From the NCBI GenBank assembly GCA_016165875.1, contig JABBOT010000037.1:1054001-1118000 (forward strand): a DNA stretch of 64,000 nt, in the 5' to 3' direction. Made by a program: the position numbers and the translations under genes. Source of the stretch: Acanthopleura granulata. Lineage: Eukaryota; Mollusca; Polyplacophora; Chitonida; Chitonidae. The notes below the pieces were generated by a model. The model saw nothing but the letters and a program-made list of their open reading frames with translations. It had not been told where the DNA came from and searched no databases. Of the stretch, positions 22,801 through 36,200 are shown in pieces (position 1 is the first letter of the stretch; each line of letters opens with the position of its first letter).

Positions 22801-24190
22801 ATAACCTCTTCTTCTGGCGCGGCCCTGTAAACAAATTCGTCACCTGATGGGCCGCTGGCTGTTTACAACCACGGTTTGCATTATACCGCTAATGTAGGCA
22901 CAATTTCAAGATTACGCCGGGCATGTGAATCCCTCACTCATAAGGATGTGCTAAAATAGTAGCAACAACGCAGTTCGTACATAAATGTGACCACAGCGAC
23001 AGTCCCGAGTCAAATGGTTAATATGCATACTCATCCAAATGAGCGTAATGTATCATTAATCAGACATTCAACAGTCTCAAATCTGGCATTATAGTCTGTA
23101 TTTTTTGTTCAGTTGCGTACTTTTGGACTGTAAATTCTCACATTTTTACTACCGGTATGTTCTTTTTCAGCGATATGTAACAGTTAAAACTCTACAAAGT
23201 GATATGTATCGCATCTCCGTACTTGCCAACTCAAGTTAGAACACTATTTGTGGTCTGTAATCATATATGCCCGTAAGCATGTTTGAAAGACTTCGCCTCA
23301 ATTGCCTGGGCTGGCATCGCAATTATTACATATATAATCAACACGCCAGACTGGGCAATGGGAGAGTTTAGCTCTGTCTGACAGATGTTGACAGATATGA
23401 CGAAAGCCGCTGTGGCTAACATTGACATTATGTAATCCTGGACTACTGACACCGAAGATCAAACCCGTTCTTCATTTCTGCCATGGTTTGAGCCAGTTTT
23501 TAAGTTCAGTCACTAGTCAATCTCACTCTGCAGTTCAACATTTGTGCCTTGTCAGGCACAAAGATTTGTTCGGTAAAGCTAATTATGGACCTGCGGAGAA
23601 AGTACTGCAAAAAAACAAAAAACAAAAGAACAAAAACAAAACATGTAAACCCCCAGTTTAACAGGGGGTTTACATGTTATGTAGAGATATAAAGTGTTAC
23701 TATGAGAGGAGTTTGAAGACACGTGAAGGATTGACGCAATATGATGTATAATCGAACAATACATTCACGCTGTGATCAGAGTGGTTAATACCACATGTGA
23801 TCTGAACCCATACTAAATCGCCACGCTAAATCATAATGATTGTGACGTCACTTGAGGCAATTGAGACTAGCTGAAGAAAATAAGCTTATGGGAATATAAC
23901 ATTTTACACCGCTGAAAGTGTTTAAACTTGAGTTTCATGGCAAGTAGGGAGATGGAATGTGTTTTCTCACCAGTTATATATAAACCGTAACATAAAAAGC
24001 AGCGCGCATTTTTCATGCTTATGGCCTTCTGGAGCAAGACAGAAAGATCACAAAGTTTCCTACAAATTTCAGAAAGTACTAGGAGTTAATGTATGTGTTG
24101 CAACAGGCACTCGTTTTGTAATTATCAACCATAATGCATGTCAATAATTGCAATGCACTTTCCGAAACAATGATTTATTATTCATAAAGA
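22800..24190. other. No gene seen
   Basis: Between an inverted T2 block and a trace of block P. Contains the hairpin at 23,640 and an A-rich tract before it. Short frames on both strands resemble nothing I recognise. Confidence 0.6.
23640..23678. repeat. Perfect 15-bp hairpin beside an A-rich tract
   Basis: Arms 23640-23654 and 23664-23678 are exact reverse complements (ACATGTAAACCCCC and its partner, plus one more pair) around a 9-base loop. Preceded by an A-rich tract of about 30 bases (23609-23640) on the left. Confidence 0.9.
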
Positions 24191-24439
24191 ATTAGGGAAG
24201 AATGCAAAGTAAGAAATTTGGACAGATTCCTTTAAAAAATAGCAGTAAAGAGTTTTCCATGATGCTCCAAGACACAAGGAAGAAAACGTTAAGTGCAGAT
24301 TTAAAGGTAGAGGGAAAGCGTTGGATGGAAAACCGTTAACACCCTGGATTTTTGCACTCAAAGCTTGTGAAGTTCATTACAACTTACGACAAGAAAAATA
24401 CCAGGAACTATCTTCATGTGCCAGTCTAAATTTACTTGG

Positions 24440-25150
24440 GCAGGCTACTCGCTCTTCCCGTTATTGGTTTTCCCCTTTGACGGTTAAATTCCCAGAACTG
24501 TCCAAAATGGCCTGAAGAAGCTAAACTCTCTCTTCCCATACCACTAAGTCCTTCCTTGCCCCACACTGACTCGTACCAAACCACAGTCAATTTATCACAA
24601 TCTTTTGTTAACACTTCCCAGCGGTTACGTCTGCGCCTGACTTTGTCCGGTGACTGAGGTTAGTACAGAGCATAGAACACTTGTTGCTACCAGAGTTCGT
24701 TCCAGGGCCGATTAGTGCCAGAGGACATCACGGGAGGTTACATTTGTCCACACACTTCACATCCGGAGTGGTGACTAGGCCATAGTGACTGCAGGTACTA
24801 TCCAATTTGTCTTAGTGCCCATCGCCAACCTTTGATTGACGCTAATTTTCGCTGATGACTAGACGACACGTGCCAAGACTCAGAATACTTACGTCGGCTC
24901 TAGCCACTGATCTGAGATAAAGCTATTTAAAGAGAGAATTTACAGGGTTTCACGGACACGGGTGTCTTCCTCAGCTGTGTGTCTGGGGAATACTGATGAT
25001 GAACTCACGGCAGTTAGAAAACCAGTCGCTCCCGGGGATTAGTCTGGGCGATCTTCTCGCGAAGAGACTGTTGTGCGAAAAGTAACTCCCTTCACGATGT
25101 GCAACGTTTGAACCGTACCGTATTCTGGTCATTACTTCTACGCTAATGAA
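24440..25150 (-). repeat. Block T, inverted copy 3
   Basis: Reverse complement of the second half of block T: GATTAGTGCCAGAGGACATC, CTTCACATCCGGAGTGGTGA, TTTGATTGACGCTAATTTTC and ACTAGACGA match + copy 16,120-16,700 well. Confidence 0.85.
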
Positions 25151-25419
25151 ACCCACATGTGAATATAATCAGAAATATTCACAGTTTACCAAAATAAACT
25201 TTGTATTATGTATATTTACAAAAGACAAATTCCGTTTTAACCTCAAATCAGATGTATGTCCGTGCATACTAGGCTTTTTTTTTCTGATACAGATACAATC
25301 TCCTTTTCCTGTTCACGCTTAAATTTGTTTCCATGGTGACTATAAGCACAGTAAAATTGGTGAAAACACGAAAGGCACAATATATGCCTCTCTATGGAAG
25401 GTATGTTCCGTCTTCACGT

Positions 25420-26700
25420 AACTCTCATGCTCACAATAATCTTCAATCACCTAATCTTGAAATAATGGCAATGTAATCTTTGTCGAATTCGTGATTTATT
25501 TCCCCTGTTATCTTTCAGGTTGCACCTCAGCAGCACTACTTTTTAAAGTACGATGTAGTGAAGCTATATTAAAAATGTTCTCTGGAGCACAGAACATTAC
25601 ATAAACTTTGTGCCACGCAAATTTTTCTCCGAGCGTGGCTAGGTAACTAAAAACAATCGCAATGTCAAGAGGGATAGAAAAAGTAGAAAGAAACTACGTT
25701 AATGTACCCCGGGGGTTGCCGCCTTGAAAACAACTGAACATGACTTATACGAAAAGGTGGAGCTGGTCGCCATTATGAGGCCGTCAAAATGGCATATATG
25801 TCACCAGCACAGAGATGAAATCGATCTGATTTGCATTAGTCTTGTTAGTGGAATGCATTTCTTGTCATTGCGTGTTTTTCGAAGTATTCCGAAGCAGAAG
25901 AGAGATATGCTCTGGCCACTACTGATGTTGTACTTTGGGCCTGTGAGGATATTCAAGACAAACAAAAGGACACTCAGACAATTCCCCCTTAAACGACGGA
26001 TATCCTGTAGTTATAGAGAACACACAATATTGTGCTTGGGCCAAAACAATTTATTTCCTTGATATTTAACGTCATGCTTCAAGCATGCTGAAACAATGTT
26101 TCATACATACGATAGCAGTCAGAGAGGTGAACAAAAAAAGTGGCGCGCCCGTCGTAAACCACAGGCCTTGGGCAAGTTAGTGGCCAGTTTCTCACGTGTG
26201 ATGGACGGTTTTTCACGCCGTATTGATGGAAGGCAAATATCCTGAAAGGAAGGTAAGATTATGGCAACAGTCCTACAAGCTCCAGAATCTGTTAGGCAAA
26301 AATTATACGTCTGGGAGTTTTAGGTGTTTTATTAAACAAATCGACAGTTCAATTTTCTTCAACAATCTTTATGCCAGAACCTCTAAAAAGAAAATCGTCT
26401 AGATGCTGACCGTTGTCTTCTCTCAGAAATTGTCCTCTTGCCGTGCTGCGGCTGATTAAATTATCACTCTCGGCCTATTACTTATACTTTTATTTAGTTA
26501 GAACTAATTCACACAGGAACATTATCTGCCGTTGGAAGCATGCCTTCTTTCGCGGTTTCTGCTGGCAGAAACAAGTGCTAGGTAAAAGTCGATAGAGCTG
26601 AGAGCGACAACCAGACTGCGCTCGCCGCATGTGGCCAGCGATTGACCTTTACAGTGTGATTAGTAACTTCAGGACCAGGCTTGTGAGTGGTCTGTTTTCC
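25420..26700 (-). repeat. Block X-Y-Z, inverted copy
   Basis: Reverse complement of the X-Y-Z order: X at 26440-26700, Y at about 26220-26340, the Y-Z spacer at about 26060-26220, Z at 25420-26060. Similarity to copy 1 runs through the spacer, so this copy and copy 1 keep the older layout. Confidence 0.85.
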
Positions 26701-27354
26701 TATTTTGACACGGAATCGCTTCCTGGAAATCAAATCAAGTCAAACTCCCCCAGTGTGTGGTGTTTGACTCCCATGCATAGCTTCTAGGTTATACAACTCA
26801 TGCTGACTTGACTCCTGCTCAGACTCCAACCTGTGGCATGTCGGAGCTCGCGGTTTTGTGAGATTTGCTCAAGATCTCAGGTTATATGAGCTGTTATGTT
26901 ACGACCGTTATTTTACATTGAAAACACCTGCCAGCTTTTGGCAAGGCCTTTAAGTGGTAATTTTACGAGCATTATATAACAGTTTAGCCTCTAGGTTATA
27001 CAACTGTCCTGTGCCTGGCTCAGACTCCAGTGCCAACCTCTGAGCTCGAGCTTATGTACGGTTTGCCCAAGGCCTCAGGTTATAAAACACACTATATCCA
27101 TATTCTATGAGCACAAAACCAGAGGCTTTTAGCATAATTTTGGATACTCTCCTGATTGTATTCAAATTAGAAGCAGTTATCAGTTTTAATCGAGGAAGTG
27201 AAAACATGACGAGGTTATAAGGATAACAACTTCTGTTTATTTCTTTGTTATCCATCTAACTTCCTTTTTGTTATCCAACTCAACTTCTAAATGGCTTTCA
27301 AAGATGAAGTGAAAACAGTCCATATTCTATCGGGCCTTATCTGCCCCTCGGGCC

Positions 27355-27470
27355 TTATTTCAAATAAAGATTTAAAACCTCGAATAATGTATAATAAGAA
27401 ATGTGTTTTTAACTACACTTTTCTCATCAAAAGACAATTAGCCAGTCCGTGAGAACTTTGATACATGATC
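27355..27470 (-). repeat. Block Q fragment, inverted
   Basis: The string around AAAACCTCGAATAATGTATA is the reverse complement of the start of block Q near 6,715-6,800. Only about 110 bases are recognisable. Confidence 0.6.
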
Positions 27471-27849
27471 CGTGATAAGTTTAGTGCGCTCAATGTTAGT
27501 AGTCTTGGAGATATTCATCTCTTGTTGCTGTCATGCCAAAATGCCACAACAATCAGTCAGTCTAAATGCTCAAAATCTAGAGAATGCTATACAATTAGAA
27601 AAGCACTTCTTAACGGTGAATGAGCTCACTCTCATGGGGCCAAAATGTACAGCCATATGGTCTGTGATATAACTTGTCGTACGATTACGATCGATGGCTT
27701 CTTTTAACCTGATAAATTTGTAAGACCACGGAATTCACCGATGAAGCGCTACGATTGAACACATATCAAACTGTCTTATCACCCCCCCCGCTTTACTTTC
27801 TCAGCTGAAGTATGTTACATTTAATCGGTAAGGCAAAAGATGTCTGTCC

Positions 27850-28168
27850 TCCTCGGGCTAGGGAGATGTGGGATCATTCTCGGGTTGGGTCATACCAAAG
27901 GCTTTAAAAATTCTACTTGTTGCTGCCTCGTTGGGCGCTCAGCACTGAGAGGTTAGAGCAAGGAAACAGGACTGGTTGGCCCGGTGTCAGTATAATGTGA
28001 CGGGGTGGTGTGTCATGCCAGGTGTCTTCGGCTTGATGTTCCAGTGGCGGCAACAATTTGGTGACATGGACTCACGCCGTCACAAGATACCGTATATAAA
28101 TACATTCCCTTCGGAATGCTAATCGCCACATAACTGAAAAATTGTTGAATACGACATAAACCCAAAAC
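27850..28168 (+). mobile_element. SINE family 2, longest copy
   Basis: Starts in the head region, TCTCGGGTTGGGTCATACCA, then GCGCTCAGCACTGAGAGGTT, AGGAAACAGGACTGGTTGGC, GTGTCAGTATAATGTGACGG, GATGTTCCAGTGGCGGCAAC, ATGGACTCACGCCGTCA, CACATAACTGAAAAATTGTT and GTACATACATAT tail. Splits the inverted T2 and Q blocks, so it arrived after they were formed. Confidence 0.9.
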
Positions 28169-28724
28169 GTACATACATATGCAACAGGTGTTGTCTCAGT
28201 GCGATCTATGGTCGGAGTGTCCTTGACGTTCCTTAACCTCATTGCTCCCAAGCCATTGACGACAACAAGTGGTCAACAGCTAACATGGCACCTAAAGTTT
28301 GTTTGTAGGTCACTGGCCTGTCATCAGTGTCACATGCACTGTATCCGCACCGCAGGGAAAGATCAGCACAAGCCGGAGACTTCGACAGTGACTTTCCTGA
28401 AGCCACTGGTTTCTTCTGGTAACTCCAGTTTCCCGCACCTGCCCCCTCCTCCTCCCCACTCGTTCTATAAGTGAAATATCCTTGAGTGTCGTCGTTGAAT
28501 GCCATCAAAGAAAAAAAGACAGAAAGTGTGAAAATATGGAAAGTGTGCTTTTTGTGATGTAAAGGCTCATATCCTACCGTCAACAAAATAATTCGGGTAG
28601 ACAGCTTTCCGTCCCAACAGTTGATCCTCAGATGGCGGTAAAGAAATAAAATCAAAATCCCGCACTAAAAACAAATGCTTACACATTTTCAGTGAAGATA
28701 TCCGTATTGGCCCTCAATGTAGAG

Positions 28725-28920
28725 AAGAAAGCTGGCCCTATTTGGAGATCTCCACGGTGGGGCTGAAGTACTGCCAATGTGCAGTTAAGACCTAACCATT
28801 CATTTTCTTTACCAACAAACCACTCGTTTGGCCTGAGCGGCTAATTTAGCGACCTGGGTGATCTATTCGCCCTCATTTCGCGACAAACCGTTAACAATCT
28901 GGTCTTTAGTAGCCATTTTC
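28725..28920 (-). repeat. Block T2 fragment, inverted copy 4
   Basis: GGAGATCTCCACGGTGGGGC, ACTGCCAATGTGC and ACCAACAAACCACTCGTTTG are the reverse complement of the GGTGGTTTGT to AGATCTCTAGATAG part of T2. Lies on the expected side of the inverted block T copy at 29,085. Confidence 0.75.
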
Positions 28921-29084
28921 ATAATCATTGTATACACAACTTCCGCTGAAAAAAGGGCTTCAGTGGTTGAAAAGGTTGAAGATTTACAGTATTCAAGAAT
29001 TATACTTTTCTAAAGAGTAGCGAAGTAAGGATGGTACAACTGTTATAAATAGTGTGACAACAAAATGAATCGGGTATAACATTA

Positions 29085-29765
29085 CACATTAGTCCAGATT
29101 TCTCTGGGGTACAATTTCTGAAACAGTTCCACAGGGTGTTTTAGCAGCTGAAGTTGTCCATCTTTTAGTGCTTCCTCACCTCAGACTGATTGGTACGGAA
29201 CCAAAGGTAATTTATCACGAACTATTGTCAACACTTCCTAGCACTTAGTCCTATCCTGACTTTGCCTGCCGACTGAGGTTAGCACGGAGCGCAAAGAGCA
29301 CTTGTTGCTACCAGAGATCGCCTCAGCGCCGGTGAGAGCCAGGGGAGATCCCGAGAGGTTAAAATTGTCCACACACTCCACATCCGGAGTGGTGACTTGG
29401 CCATAGACAGACTCTCGGAGGTGACCGGCTAACCCACTTGTCCTGACGAATTTGTCTTGGTGCCGAGTGCCAGTCTTTGACTGACGCTAACTTTCGCCAG
29501 TGACTAGACGGTTTCCGCCAAGACTGAGTATTTTTGTTTCTTGGAGCCGTGGCTATTGAGCTCCAGAGACTAATCTGAGACAAAGCTATTTAAAGGGAAG
29601 GTTGAGCGGGTTTATCGGACACAAGTGTCTTCTGCAGCTGTGTATCTGGGATACGTTGAACATGAACTTACGGGAGGTAGCAAAGGCTGCTAACCAGACG
29701 TTCCAGGGGATCGGCCTGGCGGATCTTCACTCGGGAGACTGTTGCTGACATAAATACATCCCTTC
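29085..29765 (-). repeat. Block T, inverted copy 4
   Basis: Reverse complement of block T; similar to 24440-25150 (shared CACATCCGGAGTGGTGACT, TTGACTGACGCTAA, GTGACTAGACG, CAAAGCTATTTAAAG). It lies at the outer edge of the inverted unit. Confidence 0.85.
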
Positions 29766-29769
29766 CTCC

Positions 29770-31460
29770 CGTGAAACGTTTTAGCGTGTATTAATCTGTT
29801 CATTAATTCCACTTCACAACATTTACGTTTATAAATGTCCATATTGGTGATAGCATATTGAAGTATGAAGTAAGATAATAGATTCCACATACCTCATCTA
29901 TCTTGTACGTTAACCGTAAACACCGAATATATATTTTATGCGTGATATTTCTGCATTTATTCAGCAGTCGTCATGAGATATGTAGGGACTACCACACATT
30001 GCAATTAAAATTGCTATTCGCCGGGTATAGAGAATGAAAAGTATCATGACAGCCAAAAGGGAACTCGTACAAGTCTACGGTTCACATGTAGGCCTACATA
30101 TATAGCGACCTCGTGTAAAGTCGATAATTGTTTTATTATATACGTGGGGGTGTTAATCATAGCAACTGTGAAGGGAACGTGATGATTTCATTAAAGGAAA
30201 ATGTCGAACAACTGCGTAACATTCACCTTCTCTGTAAATTCGTGAAATGTTTACTAAAAGTACGACGGCACTACTGTTTCCTATCAATCCTGTACAAATA
30301 TGTTGATAATACTGTTGCAATATGTAACCATTGCAACGGTTGTTGAACAATGTTGTTACGCCTGTGGTTTTTGCGGTGTAATTTATACATCTCATACACA
30401 GACATGCACATGTATAAACATGGAAGCAATGGTGTGCTTTTCCAAAATGAGCGTATTGAATGCACATAAAAACTCCCCTAGTTTGCCCTTGGTGTGACAA
30501 AAGCGGTGAATAATGTAAAATAAGAGAAGGTTAAGTCACTTTAGCCACGCCCAGCCATGGTTTGAGCCCACAGCGTAACTTTAACACATGCCTCCATATG
30601 TTCAAAGAGGCTATACCGGACAATTTCGATATTGAGAACTTATAAAGTAGCTTAGCATGCTGTAGTCTTAAATATAAGTAAAAGAAGTCAAACTGGGTTG
30701 GAAACTCATGAATATTCAACTTTAGGGTGACTGCCAACTGGCACAATTTACATCAACAGCCTAACAGAAATTCAGGCAGACGTATTCGCTCTGTATATAG
30801 TCGATAATTTATCACATGGCCTCCTAAAATCATCTCCTGATAAATTTGAAATTAGCTGATTATATATTATAACAAGGCCACATGCAGTCAATATATATCA
30901 GTATATATACTTTAACATTTAGAAGTATTCTTCCAATGTAAAAAAAGCTTAAAATTTCATAAAACGAACCCTTCTTCCCACACAATCAAGCCCATCTGTA
31001 GGTCAGTTAGTGTCTGCGATTGTCTAGCTTGGAGGCCTCAACAACACAGTCCCGGTCTTCCATCACCAAAATCTGGCCGGAATAAGCGTGTTTCCTGACA
31101 AATCAGTGGATGTACAAATTGACGGGTCGACGGCGAGGCCCCACCCAATGATCTCTAGCGCTAAATATGCCTCATTTAGGACAGGCATCTGGTCGGACAA
31201 ACAGTGCCAAGATATAGGCAAGAAAATTTTCGACAATCCTATTACACATTGTTGATTTTAATATTTTTACATGGTTATTGCAAATGAAAATGATTTTTGC
31301 GTTTAGAATGAATATTACCTAGGCCATAACATGGACCGTGTAGTGTGTGTCAGACAGACTCCGTGCTCTGAGTGAGGTGTTTTTATCGCGCCTCCCCAAT
31401 GGCTAGGGATAAATTTACAGGCGTGGCCCTCGATCGGCAAATTCCCTGTTCAAGGCACAC
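29770..31460. other. No gene seen
   Basis: AT-rich sequence with short frames only; overlapping frames at 30,153-30,500 on both strands lack any recognisable motif. No block or SINE match found. Confidence 0.6.
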
Positions 31461-31464
31461 GTGT

Positions 31465-31650
31465 AAATGTAAAATACTATACAACATAGTAAGTAAAACG
31501 AGAACGACGACACTGTGATAGTTGGTCGGCGGTCATAAGTCCTCCGTGAAATCCGTCATCTTGTCAGCCGGGCTCACTTAGGGTTTTATTCCAATTGTCC
31601 ATGCAAAAGATTAAAGTGACAACTTACCTGTACCAAGAGTAAAATGTTTT
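31465..31650 (+). repeat. Block R, copy 5
   Basis: ACGACGACACTGTGATAGTT, GGTCATAAGTCCTCCGTGAA and GTGACAACTTACCTGTACCA match the R block. It is the right-hand-most block copy and marks the end of the repeat-dense half. Confidence 0.8.
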
Positions 31651-32663
31651 AAGCAGATTTAGGTAAAAATATCAGTGATGCTTATTTTAATTTATTAGAC
31701 ATAACTCGAGCTTCTCAAGGTCATAAGTTACATATGTGCAAAATCTGTCGTAGTGAACTCTTCTAGACTCGGACTTTTTTCAGTTTGAGAAAGTTTAGTG
31801 TGCTTTTGTTAAACCTTCCATTAATAATCACTTTTAAAGCTTTGTTTGCGTCAGAATGGGTATAAAAAATTTCCTGGGGGTGGGGTGGGGGGATGGCCTG
31901 TGAACTGAGTTGGATGCATATTGTGCTTCGCCATCATACAGTGGACGCGTTCTTTTTTCCTGGAAACGTACGAGGCATTTCACTGCAAAAACTATTTAAG
32001 CAATACTTTATTTAAGAAAAGACACTTTCCGCTAACAAAGCCCGTTAGTCTTTAATATGCCGTTAACAAATCTGATAACAATCCCATTACAAAATCTTTG
32101 TTTTAAGGAAATATCAGAAATGTTGCCAGTTGTTTTAAGGATGCTCGGTGCCTCATTATTTGGCTTTCTTTGCATGGGTTTGTTAGAGTAGGCTTCCTCG
32201 TTCACACTAAGACCTGCCAAGGGAGGCAATCAGGTTGGCTTTTCACTTGGGTCACACCTCATGTTTCCAAAGCAATGCTATAGGTAGGTGATCGATGCCT
32301 GTACCTTCGCTACGCGCTTTTCGGCGTATAGTACAGAACTCAACAGGTTCATGAGCGACTGATTCTGGAAAAATCGCGTTTATCTGAGACAGCCCACTGA
32401 AGGACAAGCTCTGTTCATAGCAAATGCGATAAACGCGATATTCGTAATGATTTTAAAAATGATTCCAAAATCAGATGAAAGAGCGTAAAAATTTATTTGC
32501 AAATATGGTCGTTAATATCTTTTCTGGATTTTTTTTTCCAGGAATATAGGGTATTTGAAAATGTTTTTATATGGTGGGTACTTGGGACCAACTTGTGGTA
32601 CTTATCGTCGTTGCATAATAATGTTCTAAAGAAGGATATAATGCATGTCTAATAAATTTGTTG

Positions 32664-32740
32664 TCTGTCCGGTTTCCTCCCACCATAATGCTGACTGCCA
32701 CCGTATGACCGAAATACACCAATCAAATAAATACAGAAAC
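32664..32740 (+). mobile_element. SINE family 1, 3' end only
   Basis: CCGGTTTCCTCCCACCATAA, GCTGACTGCCACCGTATGAC and ACACCAATCAAATAAATA are the last third of the SINE. Confidence 0.88.
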
Positions 32741-32955
32741 AAGTAAATTTGTTTCAATGTAAATTTGCTGTTTGTATCCAAACATTTGAATTTAGCCTGA
32801 ATTGTGATAACATTTATGAACATATTAAAACTATGAATATGATTCAAATCCAGGTTAAACACATTTGTTAACCAAAAAGGAAAAATTCTAATGCAAAAAT
32901 ATTTATTAAACATGTTTTACATCCTCATTTATAACATTACATTACATTATTGTAG

Positions 32956-33240
32956 GGCCCTACGTGGCTCCGTTGGTTAGCGCGCTATCGTATCGTAATG
33001 ACCCAGAAGCCTCCCACTAATGCGGTCGCTGTGAGCTCAAGTCCAACTAATGTTGGCGTCCATTCCGGCCGCACGTGGGAAGGTCTGCCAGCAACCTGAG
33101 GATGGTCGTGGGTTTCCCTCCTGCTCTGCCTGGTTTCCTCCCACCATAATATGGTCGACGAGGTATATGTGTAATATTCTGGAATAAAGCGTAAAATACA
33201 AATCAAATAAATAAATCAAATAAATAGCAAATAAATTATT
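32956..33240 (+). mobile_element. SINE family 1, near full length
   Basis: Head GTGGCTCCGTTGGTTAGCGC (A-box like), GAGCTCAAGTCC (B-box like), body with CGTGGGAAGGTCTGCCAGCA and GGTTTCCTCCCACCATAATA, end with AATATTCTGG and an AAATAAATAAATCAAATAAA tail. Same strand as, and 220 bases after, the 3' fragment at 32,664. Confidence 0.93.
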
Positions 33241-33244
33241 ATAC

Positions 33245-36200
33245 ACATAGACTACATATGCCAAAAGGTCGTACCAAATACCTACCATACAAAAATTATT
33301 TTCGTCTTTTTCTCATTAAAGAAGAAATCGAAAGAAATATTGAAAACCACATTTACAAGGAACTTTTCGCCCTCTTCAATTCCAAATTTATGACATTTTT
33401 ATTTCCCTCACCTTAAAGGTATGCAGATTATAGTCACCGAAGCTAACCAAACACAATAAACTCATACAATCTCGTCTGCTATCAATCAACCACCTTCGAT
33501 TGAGCCAGGAATACAATTAATTAAATTTCTAACCGTCTAGAATTACAAGAAAATCACTTCATAGCGGCAATTGTCCCGTTCAGTGTGATATTAGAATAGA
33601 AGCTGAAATGATAATCAAATAAAGAATTTAGATATCGAAGACAAGAGTTTTCCGTCAGTTCACCAAGTACAGCACAAAGTAAGCACTCTGCAGAGATGAG
33701 ATATAGTTAATGAATGTTTAACCATTATAAAACTGCGTCGGAAGTTTTGGGTAATAACGGACGGCACTGGAACCATTAGATAGACATGCTTTCTTCACTT
33801 ATTTATATGGCCTTTGCCACTCTAAATTGATATTGAATCAGTCCATTTAACCCCATGTGGAAAGTCGAATGGCTTTCTTTTTTTAAGTAAGAGCCCGACA
33901 GAATTGCTTTGGAGAAAAACGGCCAAATGGCTTCAAGCCTAATGTGTAAAATGTATCTACCCCTTTTTCACCCTGTCATTTCTGCTGTCGTGCCTTGGTT
34001 CCATGGACATGCTGCTGTATTAAAGTGGCTGGCTCTAATTTTGAGTACTCTCCCCGATGTGAAAAATTAGAATTATTTTTGAACGCCTTTACCCGAACGC
34101 ACCCATGTAAAAATGCAAATAATGGACATGACCCAGATCTCTGTTTCTAACTTACATATTTCCTGGCGACCTATTTACCAAAGTGTATCTAACGCAATTA
34201 TCCAAACGGTGCAATTTCCGGTTCAGACTTCGACTCTTTTACCTAACGTAATCAACCAATGAAAGTGTCGCTCCAATTGGATATTATTTCCAAGCCACCA
34301 GTTGCTGCTAGAGGCGCTTTCAAAGGTTACTGTAGAATAAGGACGGCCGATTTCCGATGAGTAAGAGGTGTTGTTTCCTTAATATGACTGTTCATGGTCA
34401 AGATATCAGCTCCCCGGGCAAGATTTCTCTCACGGTATTACTATATACACATCTTTATCAGGAAAACAATCCAAGAATAGATACACGGAGTGATAATAGC
34501 AGATTTGACTGGCTACGCCCATATGTCTAATATATATGTGGGCTCCGCTTTTTTAAAAATTATTTATTATGCTTTATCTCTTGTTGGAAAATTCCATTTG
34601 TGTGCCGCAGAACCTTTGCCTCGGTACATAGCTTGAAATTCTTATAGACATTTGTTTCTTCGAGGTGATGGAGCCGATTATGTATTCTTCTTAAAATGCT
34701 TTCTGTAAAATAACTTGCTCAAATAAGGCCGGTTGCTTTCCGTAGACTGCTGCATTTAAGAGCCTATATGTTTGCATTTGACGTCCATGACAGTAAGGAC
34801 ACTCTACAGTCATCTTTCTCTGTTAATCTTTTTTCATATCTTATGATTTTCTCCATCCCTTTCAAATTTTGTTAAATTTGATAACCTATTGAACATGTCT
34901 TTTGGAACATGTGGAACTGGCGTTTTCTCACCTCTGGCGATTTGTTTCAAAGCCGTATTGAAATACATGCACGAAAAGCGGTTTTTGGTTTGTTTGTTTT
35001 TTTTTATACGACTCTTTTTTTCAGATTGTTCTTTCTTGAACAGCTAGCATGGCGACTGTTTGTCAAGGTGGTGTTTACACGAATAGCTACAAATATAATT
35101 CTATTCGTCATATTCTCTTTACCTGACTGTATCTATAATTAACACTGCTTTCTTAGATAGCGCTTTTAATTATCCCCTCGTTTGCTAGACTATAGACTAC
35201 TGACATAAACAGATATAATTACCACTGTCAGACACTATGTAAGTGTACCACAATCGAAGAGGAAAAACGATAAACAAATGGCTTGTTCAACTCTCAGACA
35301 GCGAATCGACTGACACAAGATCAAAGAGAGAAACAGGAAGACGTGTGAATAAGTTCAATACATATACTTAAACAAAACAGAAAAATAGTGCAACTGACAC
35401 AAATATTCAAAACAATACAGATAATTACAAAAATATATAGTTTCTTACTGATGACGGTTTCCAAATCCGGATGGAATATTTCGGCTTCTAAAGGCAAGTC
35501 AGTTCACGTAAATGTTGAATCCACGTTTTTGGGAATTCTTGAATCGAAGGATGACAGTCCTGTATTGACGAACAGCAGAGGGCACGGTAGGAAGACTATG
35601 GTATACTAGTATATCCAACTCCCTGGCAAGGTGCAACTTGTGCTTACCATAAAGTTGCAATAAAGGCAATCTGAGCTAAAAAAAAAAAATGGTAAGTAGT
35701 ATAAGATAGTTAACGCCATTTATAACGCATGTGTAACAAATGCTTGCGCATACGCCAAATCACGAATCGATATGATTTTTTAAAGATGTGTTTATTAATT
35801 TGAAGCTTATGTAATATCTCAAAGGTGCATCTCCACAATAATGGAATAAATTATGACCTGCGAACAACAGAATCAGTGAAATAAAACAAAAATCAACTAA
35901 ATGGACAAAAACTAAGTACGCTGCAACCTGTACCAGAGCGTTTTAATGGCACCAACCATATCTGAATTTCGTCCCTGAAAACTGGATGCAGCTCTTCATG
36001 GCCTTACTGAAAACTGACCTCTCAGTATAGCTGGTGAGAGATTCTGTATGTGTTTGTGGTCCTTGGAAAGGGGGTGGTGAATGGAAAGTCTTTCTTTGAT
36101 TGACGGATTATATTATTAAATATCGTTTTAGAGATATCGTTTGACTGTCGCGATTGGCAAGGCTGGAATGATGGCCTATGGCGTGTTTCTATGCTGGTTG

